15,147 nucleotides of DNA from JBBQAA01 sp038276395 (GTDB taxonomy: Bacteria; Actinomycetota; Thermoleophilia; Solirubrobacterales; Solirubrobacteraceae): contig JBBQAA010000046.1 of NCBI GenBank assembly GCA_038276395.1, forward strand, positions 1 to 15,147, in the 5' to 3' direction. The translations under genes and the position numbers were made by a program. The notes under the pieces were generated by a model. The model searched no databases. It was not told the origin of the DNA and worked only from the letters and a program-made list of their open reading frames with translations. Of this stretch, positions 6,876 through 12,884 are shown piece by piece. Position 1 is the stretch's first letter, and each line of letters starts with the position of its first letter.

Positions 6876-7943
6876 ATGCCTCTCGACGCCCTGCCGCCCG
6901 ACGAGCGCGCCGTCCTGCAGCTCGTCCTCCGCCAGGGGCGCTCCTACGCCGCGCTCGCCGGGCTGCTCCGAATCGATCCGGAGGAGGTGCGCGTCCGCGC
7001 GCGGCTCGGCGCGGAGACGCTCGCGCCGGCGCCGGACGATCTCGGCCGCGCCGACCGCGGCGAGGTCGTTGACTATCTGCTCGGCCAGGATCCGCTCGGG
7101 CGCGGGCTGCTCGAGGAGTCGGCCCCCGCCCGCGACTGGGCCGAGCTCCTCTCCATCCACCTCTCCCCGCTGGCCGCCGCACCGCTGCCCGAGGTCCCGA
7201 TGGTCCGCTCGGGGGGCGCGCCCGAGATGCCTCCGGCCGCCGCGGCCGGCGCCCCACCCGCGCCGCGGCCGGCGGCTCCCGCCGAGGCCTCCGCCCCGGC
7301 CGCCGGGCTCGGCGGCGAGGCGGAGGGCGACCTGCTCACGGCGCCCGGGCGCGAGCGCTCCTCCCGCCTGGGCGGGGCTCTGCTCCTCGCGGGCATCGGG
7401 ATCTTCGTCGGCGTGCTCGTCATCGTGCTCCTGAACTCGGGCTCGGGCGGGCCGAGCGGGACCTCGACCCCGAGCACGGCCGCGCAGTCGCCCCCGCCGG
7501 CGACGACGCCGGCCACCACCCCGACGACCCCCGGGACCGGGACGGGCACGAACGCGACCTCCCCCCGGCCGATCGGCACCGCGGCCCTGAAGACGGCCGA
7601 CAACTCCAAGACGACGGTGGGCGTCGCCCAGCTCATCCAGCAGGGCACGACGGCGGGGTTCGTCGTGGCCGCGAAGGGCATCCCGACCAAGCCGGGCACC
7701 TACCACGGCGTCTGGCTGACGGGCTCCGGCGTAAAGCCCCTGTTCCTCGGCTCGGTGCGCAACCAGGACGTCCGTTCCGGTCGCATCTCGGCGGTGGCGC
7801 CGGTGCCGAAGAACGTCCGGTCCTTCACGACGATGATCGTCACACTGCAGCCGACGGCGAGCACGAAAAAGGCGCCGACGACGCCCGGCCAGACGATCCT
7901 GAGCGGCCCGCTCAAGATCACCGGCAAGCTCGCCTCGGGCTGA
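6876..7943 (+). CDS. membrane protein: sigma-4-like HTH, TM helix, extracytoplasmic RskA-like domain
   Basis: This is a 355-residue single-pass protein. Residues 5-50 (LPPDERAVLQLVLRQG, then AALAGLLRIDPEEVRVRARLGA) look like a sigma region 4 or LuxR-type HTH. An Ala/Pro-rich stretch spans 100-160. One TM helix lies at about 166-187 (GALLLAGIGIFVGVLVIVLL). A Thr/Pro/Ser-rich linker spans 190-232. The last 100 residues resemble the outer domain of RskA anti-sigma-K factors: HGVWLTGSGVKPLFLGSV, a glycine/basic loop, then TMIVTLQPTASTKKAPTTPGQ. RskA proteins normally have an N-terminal anti-sigma domain with an HTH-free helical bundle, so this order is unusual. An N-in topology would place the HTH in the cytoplasm, suggesting a transmembrane regulator. 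Family membership is inferred by eye. ATG at 6876 has TAGGGT 9 nt upstream. Confidence 0.75.
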   Translation: MPLDALPPDERAVLQLVLRQGRSYAALAGLLRIDPEEVRVRARLGAETLAPAPDDLGRADRGEVVDYLLGQDPLGRGLLEESAPARDWAELLSIHLSPLAAAPLPEVPMVRSGGAPEMPPAAAAGAPPAPRPAAPAEASAPAAGLGGEAEGDLLTAPGRERSSRLGGALLLAGIGIFVGVLVIVLLNSGSGGPSGTSTPSTAAQSPPPATTPATTPTTPGTGTGTNATSPRPIGTAALKTADNSKTTVGVAQLIQQGTTAGFVVAAKGIPTKPGTYHGVWLTGSGVKPLFLGSVRNQDVRSGRISAVAPVPKNVRSFTTMIVTLQPTASTKKAPTTPGQTILSGPLKITGKLASG

Positions 7944-7947
7944 AGCG

Positions 7948-7965
7948 GAGCCCGCGCGCGGGCTC
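7948..7965. terminator. GC hairpin after the RskA-like gene
   Basis: GAGCCCGCGCGCGGGCTC is a perfect 18-bp palindrome starting 4 nt after the stop at 7943. It can fold as a 7-bp stem with a CGCG loop. No T-run follows, so intrinsic termination is uncertain. A second small stem (CGGGC/GCCCG) follows at about 7976-7988. Confidence 0.45.
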
Positions 7966-7992
7966 TCGCCGTCGCCGGGCGGCGCCCGCTTC

Positions 7993-8069
7993 GAACCTCT
8001 TTCACAATGAGGTGAGCGCGTCGGAGTGATCGGCTCGGGGATGCCGAGCGGGCATTGTGAGCGAGGTTC
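7993..8069. repeat. 17-bp imperfect inverted repeat between convergent genes
   Basis: The left arm at 7993-8009 (GAACCTCTTTCACAATG) pairs with the right arm at 8053-8069 (CATTGTGAGCGAGGTTC) at 15 of 17 positions, plus one possible G-U pair. The 43-nt loop contains an inner 6-bp stem GCTCGG/CCGAGC. The right arm reaches the stop codon of the FAD oxidase gene. It is probably a bidirectional terminator or RNA-stabilising structure between convergent transcripts. No target-site duplication suggests a mobile element. Confidence 0.6.
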
Positions 8070-9718
8070 TACGCAGCGGGGAGGAGCTTGCCGGGATTGA
8101 GAATGCCCGCGGGGTCGAGCTCGGCCTTGGCCGCCCACAGCACGCGCAGGCCCGCCTCGCCCGTTTCGGCCGCGAGCCAGGGCGCGTGGTCCGTCCCCAC
8201 CGCGTGGTGGTGGGTGATCGTGCCGCCCGCGGCGACGATCGCGTCCCCCGCGGCCTCCTTGGCCGCGCGCCACTGGGCGAGCTCGGCTCCCTCCTCCTGC
8301 CGGGCGAGGAACGTGAAGTAGAGCGAGGCTCCGGTCGCGTAGAGGTGAGAGATGTGGCAGAGCACGAGCGGCGGTGTGCCGCGCGCGGCGAGGGCCTCGC
8401 GCAGCGCGTCGCCGACCCCGCGGTAGAGCCGGGCGAGACCGCTCCACGTCGTCGCCGTCTCAAGCGTCTCGGCCATGACGCCGTGGCCGAGCAACGTGTC
8501 GCGCAGGTAGGGGCTCTGAAAGCGCCCGTGGGCCCACGCCCGCCCAGGCGCCGCGCCGAGGGCGAGGCCGCCGTGGGCGCGCAGGATCGCCGCCGCACAC
8601 TCGCGCCGGCGGGCCAGCGTGCCGCGCTCGCCCTCGAAGCCGAGCACAGCCATGCACCCGGCGCGATGGCCGCGCAGGCGCAGATAGGCGGAGAGCGCCC
8701 GCACGCCCGCGCCGCCGCCGGCCTGGGCGAGCGCGACGCGCGTCTCCTCGGGGTCGGAGAGCCGCGCGACATCGGGCGCCGAGCCCGCCTGGACGAGCGC
8801 GCGGAACGCCTCGGCGCCCGTCTCGAAGTCCGGCAGCGAGAAGCCCTCGTAGCGCTGCACGGCGGGCACGGGCCGGACGCGGACCGTGACCTCGGTGATC
8901 ACCCCGAGGATCCCCTCCGAACCGACGAGCAGCTCGCGTAGGTCCGGCCCGGCGGCGTTTGGCGGCCGCGGTGTCAAGTCGAGCCGCCCGTCCGGCGCGA
9001 GCACGCGGAGCCCGCGCACGAGCTGATCGAAGCGCCCGTAGCCCGTCGAGGCCTGGCCGGCCGAGCGCGTGGCCGCGAAGCCCCCGATCGACGCGTACTC
9101 CCACGACTGCGGGAAGTGCCCGAGCGTGAAGCCCCGGGCGTTCAGGAGCGCCTCGGCCTCGGGTCCGCGCAGGCCCGGCTCGAGCACCGCGAGCTGCGAG
9201 CAGGGATCGAGGGAGAGGAGCCGGTCGAGTCCGCCGAGGTCGAGCGCGACGACGGCGCCGTGATCGCCGCGCAGGGGATCGAGGCCGCCGACGACCGAGG
9301 TCCCGCCGCCCCAGGGCACGACGGCGACGCCCGCACCGGCGGCGCGCGCGAGGACGGCCGCGACCTCGGCCGCGCTGCGGGGGGTGAGGACGGCGTCGGG
9401 CGCCCGCTCGAGCGCGCCCGAGCGCAGGCGGACCAGGTCGGGGTAGCTCCGCCCCGCCGCCCGCGCCACGCGGGCCGCGAGGCTCCGGTCCGACGGGGCG
9501 CCGAGGTCGGGCACCGGCGCCGGCTCAGGCAGCGCGACCGAGGCGAGCGCGGGGGGCGGCACAGGCTCCGGACGCAGCGGGCCGAGCTCGGCGCCGAGAA
9601 ACTCGAGCGCGCCGGCGGGCAGCGCCCGCGGATGGGCGGGATCGCCCCAGCCCCACCACGCCATCTCCCGGCCGCGCCGCCGCGCGGGCCGCACCGGCGC
9701 CGGGCCGGGCTCAGCCAC
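8069..9718 (-). CDS. FAD-binding oxidase of the alkyl-DHAP synthase (AGPS) type
   Basis: This 549-residue flavoprotein has the PCMH-type FAD domain at about 105-290: VVPWGGGTSVVGG at 134-146, then HFPQSWEYASIGGFAATRSAGQ from 201. A FAD-oxidase C-terminal domain follows. GTITHHHAVGTDHAPWL near 500-515 matches the histidine-rich active-site loop of alkyldihydroxyacetonephosphate synthases, as does the early WWGWGDP at 21-27. AGPS exchanges the acyl chain of acyl-DHAP for a fatty alcohol in ether-lipid synthesis. Bacterial homologues are often uncharacterised, so the reaction is an inference. GTG at 9716-9718 is chosen because GGAG lies 7 nt upstream, and it overlaps the SRPBCC gene by 8 nt, implying coupling. 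Met-19 (9662-9664) is an alternative nearer to conserved sequence. Confidence 0.85.
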   Translation of the reverse strand: MAEPGPAPVRPARRRGREMAWWGWGDPAHPRALPAGALEFLGAELGPLRPEPVPPPALASVALPEPAPVPDLGAPSDRSLAARVARAAGRSYPDLVRLRSGALERAPDAVLTPRSAAEVAAVLARAAGAGVAVVPWGGGTSVVGGLDPLRGDHGAVVALDLGGLDRLLSLDPCSQLAVLEPGLRGPEAEALLNARGFTLGHFPQSWEYASIGGFAATRSAGQASTGYGRFDQLVRGLRVLAPDGRLDLTPRPPNAAGPDLRELLVGSEGILGVITEVTVRVRPVPAVQRYEGFSLPDFETGAEAFRALVQAGSAPDVARLSDPEETRVALAQAGGGAGVRALSAYLRLRGHRAGCMAVLGFEGERGTLARRRECAAAILRAHGGLALGAAPGRAWAHGRFQSPYLRDTLLGHGVMAETLETATTWSGLARLYRGVGDALREALAARGTPPLVLCHISHLYATGASLYFTFLARQEEGAELAQWRAAKEAAGDAIVAAGGTITHHHAVGTDHAPWLAAETGEAGLRVLWAAKAELDPAGILNPGKLLPAA

Positions 9719-10148
9719 AGAGCGTCTCCAGGCCGGTGAGGGCCTCGTTGAGCTGGCGGCCGGCGGCGCGGCGGAAGAAGAACGGGCCGAAGCGGGCCCA
9801 GCCCCGGAGCTGCTGGCGCACGGTCAGGGTCACGGCCGTGCCCGGCCCCTCGGGGGCGAGCGCGACCTCCGTCGTGGCCGAGCGCAGCAGGCGCTCGAAC
9901 GGCGTGCCGGCGAGCTCCTGCTCCCAGGCCACGCGCACGAGCGCCTCGGCCGCGATACGGCGGAAGTCGGCCCGCACGGGGCGGCCCTTGGCGGTCATGA
10001 GGACCTGGGTGAAGCGCTCGTCCTCCTCGCCGGTCTCAACCCGGGCGACCCGCGGCCACCAGCGCGGCAGGTGGTGGGGGTCGGCCACGACCCGCCAGAC
10101 GTCCGGCGGCGCCACGGCGAGCGTCCGGGTGCGCGAGACCTTGGGCAT
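9711..10148 (-). CDS. SRPBCC (START-like) family protein
   Basis: This 145-residue protein has the SRPBCC/polyketide-cyclase pattern. It opens with a first strand (VSRTRTLAVAPPDVWRVVADPHH) leading to LPRWWPRVARVE, continues with central strands FTQVLMTAKGRPVRADFRR, and ends with a long helix FFFRRAAGRQLNEALTGLETL. These proteins form a hydrophobic cavity for a lipid or aromatic ligand; the ligand cannot be predicted. The ATG at 10146-10148 directly abuts the apt stop (TAGATG), with GGAG 3 nt before the ATG. The stop overlaps the FAD oxidase start by 8 nt, so the three genes form a tight unit. Confidence 0.85.
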   Translation of the reverse strand: MPKVSRTRTLAVAPPDVWRVVADPHHLPRWWPRVARVETGEEDERFTQVLMTAKGRPVRADFRRIAAEALVRVAWEQELAGTPFERLLRSATTEVALAPEGPGTAVTLTVRQQLRGWARFGPFFFRRAAGRQLNEALTGLETLCG

Positions 10149-10679
10149 CTACTCCGCTGCGGGCAGGGAGAGCACGGCGTGGACGTCGCGCGGCGCCAGC
10201 GCGTCGCGGCCGCCGAGCCCCGTCAGCTCGAGCAGGAAGGCACAGGCGACGACCTTGGCGCCGGCCTCCTCGGCCAGGCGGCAGACGGCCGCCGCGGTGC
10301 CGCCCGTGGCCAGGAGGTCGTCGTGGACGAGCACGCGCGCGCCCGGCGGGAAGGCGTCCTCGTTGACCTCGAGCACGTCGGTGCCGTACTCGAGGGCGTA
10401 CTCGACCCGGCGGGTGGCGGCGGGCAGCCGCCCGGGCTTGCGGGCGAGGACGAACCCGGCGCCGAGCGCGCGGGCCAGCGCGGCGCCGAGCACGTAGCCG
10501 CGCGCCTCGGGGGCGACGACGAGGCCGATCTCGAGCTCCTCCACCGGGCCGGTGAGCGCGGCCAGCGCGGCGTCGAGGGCGACCGGGTCGGCCCAGAGGG
10601 GCGTCAGGTCGCGGAAGAGGATCCCCGGCTTTGGAAAGTCGGGCACGTCACGGACGCGCGCCTCGAGATCGACCGTCAT
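10149..10679 (-). CDS. apt: adenine phosphoribosyltransferase
   Basis: This 176-residue protein matches APRT in length and order. DFPKPGILFRDLTPL is at residues 14-28, the hood/base-binding VVAPEARGYVLGAALA is around 54-69, ARKPGRLP is near 79, and YALEYGTDVLEV is near 94. The PRPP-binding loop is VLVHDDLLATGGTAAA at 116-131. It salvages adenine with PRPP to give AMP and pyrophosphate in the cytoplasm. The usual PRPP-loop VxxVDDxLATGGT has His for the second Val-type position (VLVHDDLLATGGT), a minor change. It starts at ATG 10677-10679, 19 bp after the MerR gene, with no obvious Shine-Dalgarno. Confidence 0.95.
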   Translation of the reverse strand: MTVDLEARVRDVPDFPKPGILFRDLTPLWADPVALDAALAALTGPVEELEIGLVVAPEARGYVLGAALARALGAGFVLARKPGRLPAATRRVEYALEYGTDVLEVNEDAFPPGARVLVHDDLLATGGTAAAVCRLAEEAGAKVVACAFLLELTGLGGRDALAPRDVHAVLSLPAAE

Positions 10680-10698
10680 GTCGAGCGCCGCCGCGGGC

Positions 10699-11475
10699 TC
10701 AGCCCGTGATCTGGCGCAGATCGCGGATGAGCAGGAGGTGCTTCAGGTAGTTCGTCACCGAGGCCAGGTTCTCGAGCGTCTCGATCGCCTCCCGGCGCCG
10801 CTCGGGGTTTCGCGAGCGCAGCGCGGGCGCGAGGATCTGCTGCAGGAGCTGGGCCTCGCGGTCGGCCGAGGTGCGAAAGACCCGGAGGTTCCTTCCCGCC
10901 ACCCCGTAGCGCGCGAGCTCGCCGACGGCGCGGACGATCTCCCGCTCGGTCTCGTCGAAGTAGCGGTTCCCGCCGCGCAGGCGCGCCTTGATGACGCCGT
11001 ACTCCTCGAGCTCGCGGATGAGGCGCGGGTCCGCCCCGGTGTCCTCGACGATGTCCTCGAGCGAGTACAGCGCCCCCGGGTCCTTGACCGCGATCGCGGC
11101 GCGGCGCCCGCCGGCGGTCCGGCGCTCGACGGGCTTCGGGGTCTCCGGGCCGGCGGCGGGCTCGTCGTCGGTCCGTCCCGCGGCGAGCTCCTGGCGGATG
11201 ACCCGTAGGGGGAGGAACTCGTCGCGCTGGAGCCGCAGGATCGTGCGCAGGCGCTGGATGTCGAGCTGGGTGTAGACCCGGTAGCCGCCGGGCGTGCGCC
11301 GCGGCGTGAGCAGCTTCTGGTCCTCCAGGTAGCGGATCTTCGAGATCGAGATGTCAGGGAACTCCTGGGCCAGCGCCTTGACGACGGCGCCGATCGTCAC
11401 GGACTTCTGCCGCGGCGGGGCGTCCTCGCCCGCCCCGGAGCCGGCCCCCGGGCCCGGAAGGCCGGTCACGCTCAT
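10699..11475 (-). CDS. MerR-family regulator (FtsR/Rv1828-like)
   Basis: This 258-residue protein has a Gly/Pro-rich N-terminus, then a MerR winged HTH at about 25-97 (VTIGAVVKAL, SISKIRYLEDQKLLTPRRTP, GGYRVYTQLDIQRLRTIL, RLQRDEFLPLRVIRQEL). After a Pro/Arg linker, a second HTH-like region (YSLEDIVEDTGADPRLIREL, EEYGVIKARLRGGNRYFDE) and a helical C-terminus follow. This architecture, and its place directly after a GarA-like FHA gene, fits Mycobacterium Rv1828 and Corynebacterium FtsR, a regulator of ftsZ. That identity is inferred from layout. No effector-binding cysteine cluster of metal-sensing MerR proteins is seen. Its ATG overlaps the FHA stop in an ATGA arrangement, implying translational coupling. 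Confidence 0.88.
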   Translation of the reverse strand: MSVTGLPGPGAGSGAGEDAPPRQKSVTIGAVVKALAQEFPDISISKIRYLEDQKLLTPRRTPGGYRVYTQLDIQRLRTILRLQRDEFLPLRVIRQELAAGRTDDEPAAGPETPKPVERRTAGGRRAAIAVKDPGALYSLEDIVEDTGADPRLIRELEEYGVIKARLRGGNRYFDETEREIVRAVGELARYGVAGRNLRVFRTSADREAQLLQQILAPALRSRNPERRREAIETLENLASVTNYLKHLLLIRDLRQITG

Positions 11476-11939
11476 GGCGCGAGGAAGGCGAGCTTGTACT
11501 TGCCGATCTGCAGCTCGTCGGCGTCGGTGAGCCGGTGGGAGTCGACCCGGCGGCGGTTGACGTAGGTCCCGTTCAGCGAGCCGCAGTCGTCGAGATGCCA
11601 GGCCTCGCCGCGGCGCACGAGCAGCGCGTGGTCGCGCGAGACCGTGACGTCGTCGAGGAAGATCTCGGACTCCGGGCGCCGGCCGATCGCCATGCGCTCG
11701 CCCGTGAGCGGAAAGGACTCTCCCACCCGGCCGCCTCCGGCGCGGATGACGAGCGCCGCCCCGCGCTCGGTGACCGCGTCGAGGGCGAGCGGCTCGATCT
11801 CCCCGGTCTCCCCCACGCGGTAGGTCGCGGTCGTGTGCTCGCCGCCCGCCTCGGCGCCGCCCAGGAAGGCGCCGCACTTCTGGCAGTAGTTGGCGTCCTC
11901 GGCGTTGAGGAAGCCGCACTCGGGGCAGCTTGAGGCCAC
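11472..11939 (-). CDS. zinc-ribbon FHA protein, GarA/OdhI-like
   Basis: This is a 155-residue protein. Residues 5-22 form a zinc ribbon (CPEC at 5-8, CQKC at 19-22). Residues 35-41 (HTTATYR) resemble the kinase-phosphorylated TT motif of GarA (ETTSVFR). Residues 60-155 are an FHA domain with GRR at 86-88, SRDH at 101-104 and SLNGTYVN at 121-128. The segment PESEIFLDDVTVSRDH is nearly the GarA sequence. GarA/OdhI switch 2-oxoglutarate and glutamate metabolism: unphosphorylated FHA binds target enzymes, while phosphorylation at TT makes it bind itself. The zinc ribbon is absent from the mycobacterial protein. GTG at 11937-11939 is the only suitable start; a GGAAGG lies 12 nt upstream. It sits 25 bp after the RsiG-like gene. 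Confidence 0.9.
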   Translation of the reverse strand: MASSCPECGFLNAEDANYCQKCGAFLGGAEAGGEHTTATYRVGETGEIEPLALDAVTERGAALVIRAGGGRVGESFPLTGERMAIGRRPESEIFLDDVTVSRDHALLVRRGEAWHLDDCGSLNGTYVNRRRVDSHRLTDADELQIGKYKLAFLAP

Positions 11940-11964
11940 GACGACGGAGCGCCTTCCGAGCCGG

Positions 11965-12219
11965 CTAGACGCCGTCGCCGCCGTGCACCCGGCCGGCGAG
12001 GATGTCCGTCAGCTTCTGAACGTCGGAGCCGGAGATGACGTCCTCCCCGCCCTCGTGCTTCTTGCGCAAGCGGTTGACGAGCTCGGCGCGCAGGATGTCG
12101 ATCTTGCCGTGCAGGATGCGCCGCCGGTAGGAGATGTCCATCTCCTCCTCGGTGAGCTGGCGGATGAGGTCCTTGAGCTCCTGGTCGGAGAGCGAGCCGA
12201 GGTCGGGAAAGGTGTCCAT
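11965..12219 (-). CDS. RsiG-like small helical protein with a c-di-GMP-binding motif
   Basis: This 84-residue protein is predicted to be mostly helical, with an antiparallel hairpin of helices at about 10-24 and 26-54. Residues 26-41 carry E26-x3-S30-x2-R33-x3-H37-x3-D41. This matches the E(x)3S(x)2R(x)3Q(x)3D c-di-GMP motif of RsiG, the anti-sigma factor of WhiG, except for H in place of Q. Streptomyces RsiG has two copies in one chain; Rubrobacter RsiG has one and works as a dimer. The single copy here fits the latter type. If the match holds, c-di-GMP would control binding to a WhiG-like sigma factor, which is not in this window. ATG at 12217-12219 has TAGGAT 6 nt upstream and no Shine-Dalgarno, so it is probably leaderless. 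Confidence 0.75.
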   Translation of the reverse strand: MDTFPDLGSLSDQELKDLIRQLTEEEMDISYRRRILHGKIDILRAELVNRLRKKHEGGEDVISGSDVQKLTDILAGRVHGGDGV

Positions 12220-12225
12220 CCGCGC

Positions 12226-12255
12226 ATCCTAACCGGAACACGGGTCGAGGGTCAA
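12226..12255 (-). promoter_or_regulatory. sigma-70-type promoter, leaderless, for the RsiG-like/FHA/MerR operon
   Basis: On the minus strand TTGACC (12250-12255) is followed by an 18-bp spacer and TAGGAT (12226-12231), the best -35/-10 pair in the window. The -10 ends 6 nt before the ATG, so the transcript should start at the initiation codon. The -35 overlaps the pgsA stop codon (12252-12254). It would let the regulatory genes be expressed apart from proS-pgsA. Confidence 0.65.
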
Positions 12256-12884
12256 CCTCGGGTTGAGCCTTCGACCTCCCGCGCCTTGCGCCGACCGTCG
12301 CGCACGTAGAGCGCCGTGGCGGTCAGCGCGAGCGTGCCGCCGAGGTAGAGGAAGACGAGCGCCAGCGTGTGCAGGCCGACCATCGCCGAGAACGGCGCGG
12401 CCATGACGGGGGCGACGCCGATGCGCCCGGCCCAGTTGATCTCGATGTCGACACCGCGCGTGAGCGCGTAGCGCGAGAGGCCGAGCATGAACAGCTCGCG
12501 GGCGACGAGCACGGCCAGCGCCCAGCGCGGGAGCAGATGGAAGTGCCAGCAGACGACGAGCCCGGAGACGACGAGCGCGCGGTCGACCACCGGGTCGAGC
12601 AGCGCGCCGAGCCGCGAGTACTGGCCGGTCAGCCGCGCCGTGAAGCCGTCGAGGTAGTCCGACCAGCCGATGACGGCGAAGAGCGTGGCCGCGAGCGCGT
12701 CCCGCCCGTTCCCGGTGTTCAGCGCGACGAGCAGGAAGACGGGGACGAGCGCGGCGCGCGCGAAGCCGATGGCGTTGGGGATCGTCCACGGGTGGAGGGG
12801 CTCGCCCGCGCGCGTCGAGCGGGGCGGCGGGCCCGAGCGGTCGAGCCCGAAGAGCCGCGCGGTGCTCAGGCGGCGGCGCGCCAC
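12252..12884 (-). CDS. pgsA: CDP-alcohol phosphatidyltransferase (phosphatidylglycerophosphate synthase-like)
   Basis: This 210-residue membrane protein carries the complete CDP-alcohol phosphotransferase signature: D76-x2-D79-G80-x2-A83-R84-x8-G93-x3-D97-x3-D101 (from SDYLDGFTARLTGQ to ALLDPVVD). It has about five to six hydrophobic segments, the first beginning at TIPNAIGFARAALVPVFLL near 34. The best guess is phosphatidylglycerophosphate synthase, joining CDP-diacylglycerol and glycerol-3-phosphate in the membrane. Cardiolipin or phosphatidylinositol-phosphate synthases share the motif, so the acceptor is inferred. No ATG exists in frame upstream of the first helix. GTG at 12882-12884 is the only plausible start and overlaps the proS end by 19 nt. 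The N-terminal 30 residues are basic and polar. Confidence 0.85.
   Translation of the reverse strand: MARRRLSTARLFGLDRSGPPPRSTRAGEPLHPWTIPNAIGFARAALVPVFLLVALNTGNGRDALAATLFAVIGWSDYLDGFTARLTGQYSRLGALLDPVVDRALVVSGLVVCWHFHLLPRWALAVLVARELFMLGLSRYALTRGVDIEINWAGRIGVAPVMAAPFSAMVGLHTLALVFLYLGGTLALTATALYVRDGRRKAREVEGSTRG

Noticed and set aside
7441..7560. Repetitive GC-rich stretch as a tandem repeat or CRISPR-like array
   Set aside because: It is in-frame Thr/Pro/Ser linker coding sequence with no regular repeat-spacer period.
7993..8069. Inverted repeat as the ends of a miniature transposable element
   Set aside because: No flanking target duplication is visible, and its place between two stop codons fits termination better.
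6852..8447. A 531-codon minus-strand frame opposite the RskA-like gene
   Set aside because: It lacks recognisable motifs, is low-complexity Arg/Gly/Ala, and would cover two better-supported genes; it is typical of antisense frames in G+C-rich DNA.
8057..8941. A 294-codon plus-strand frame antisense to the FAD oxidase
   Set aside because: Composition is that of a codon-position mirror, and the opposite strand carries clear FAD-domain motifs.
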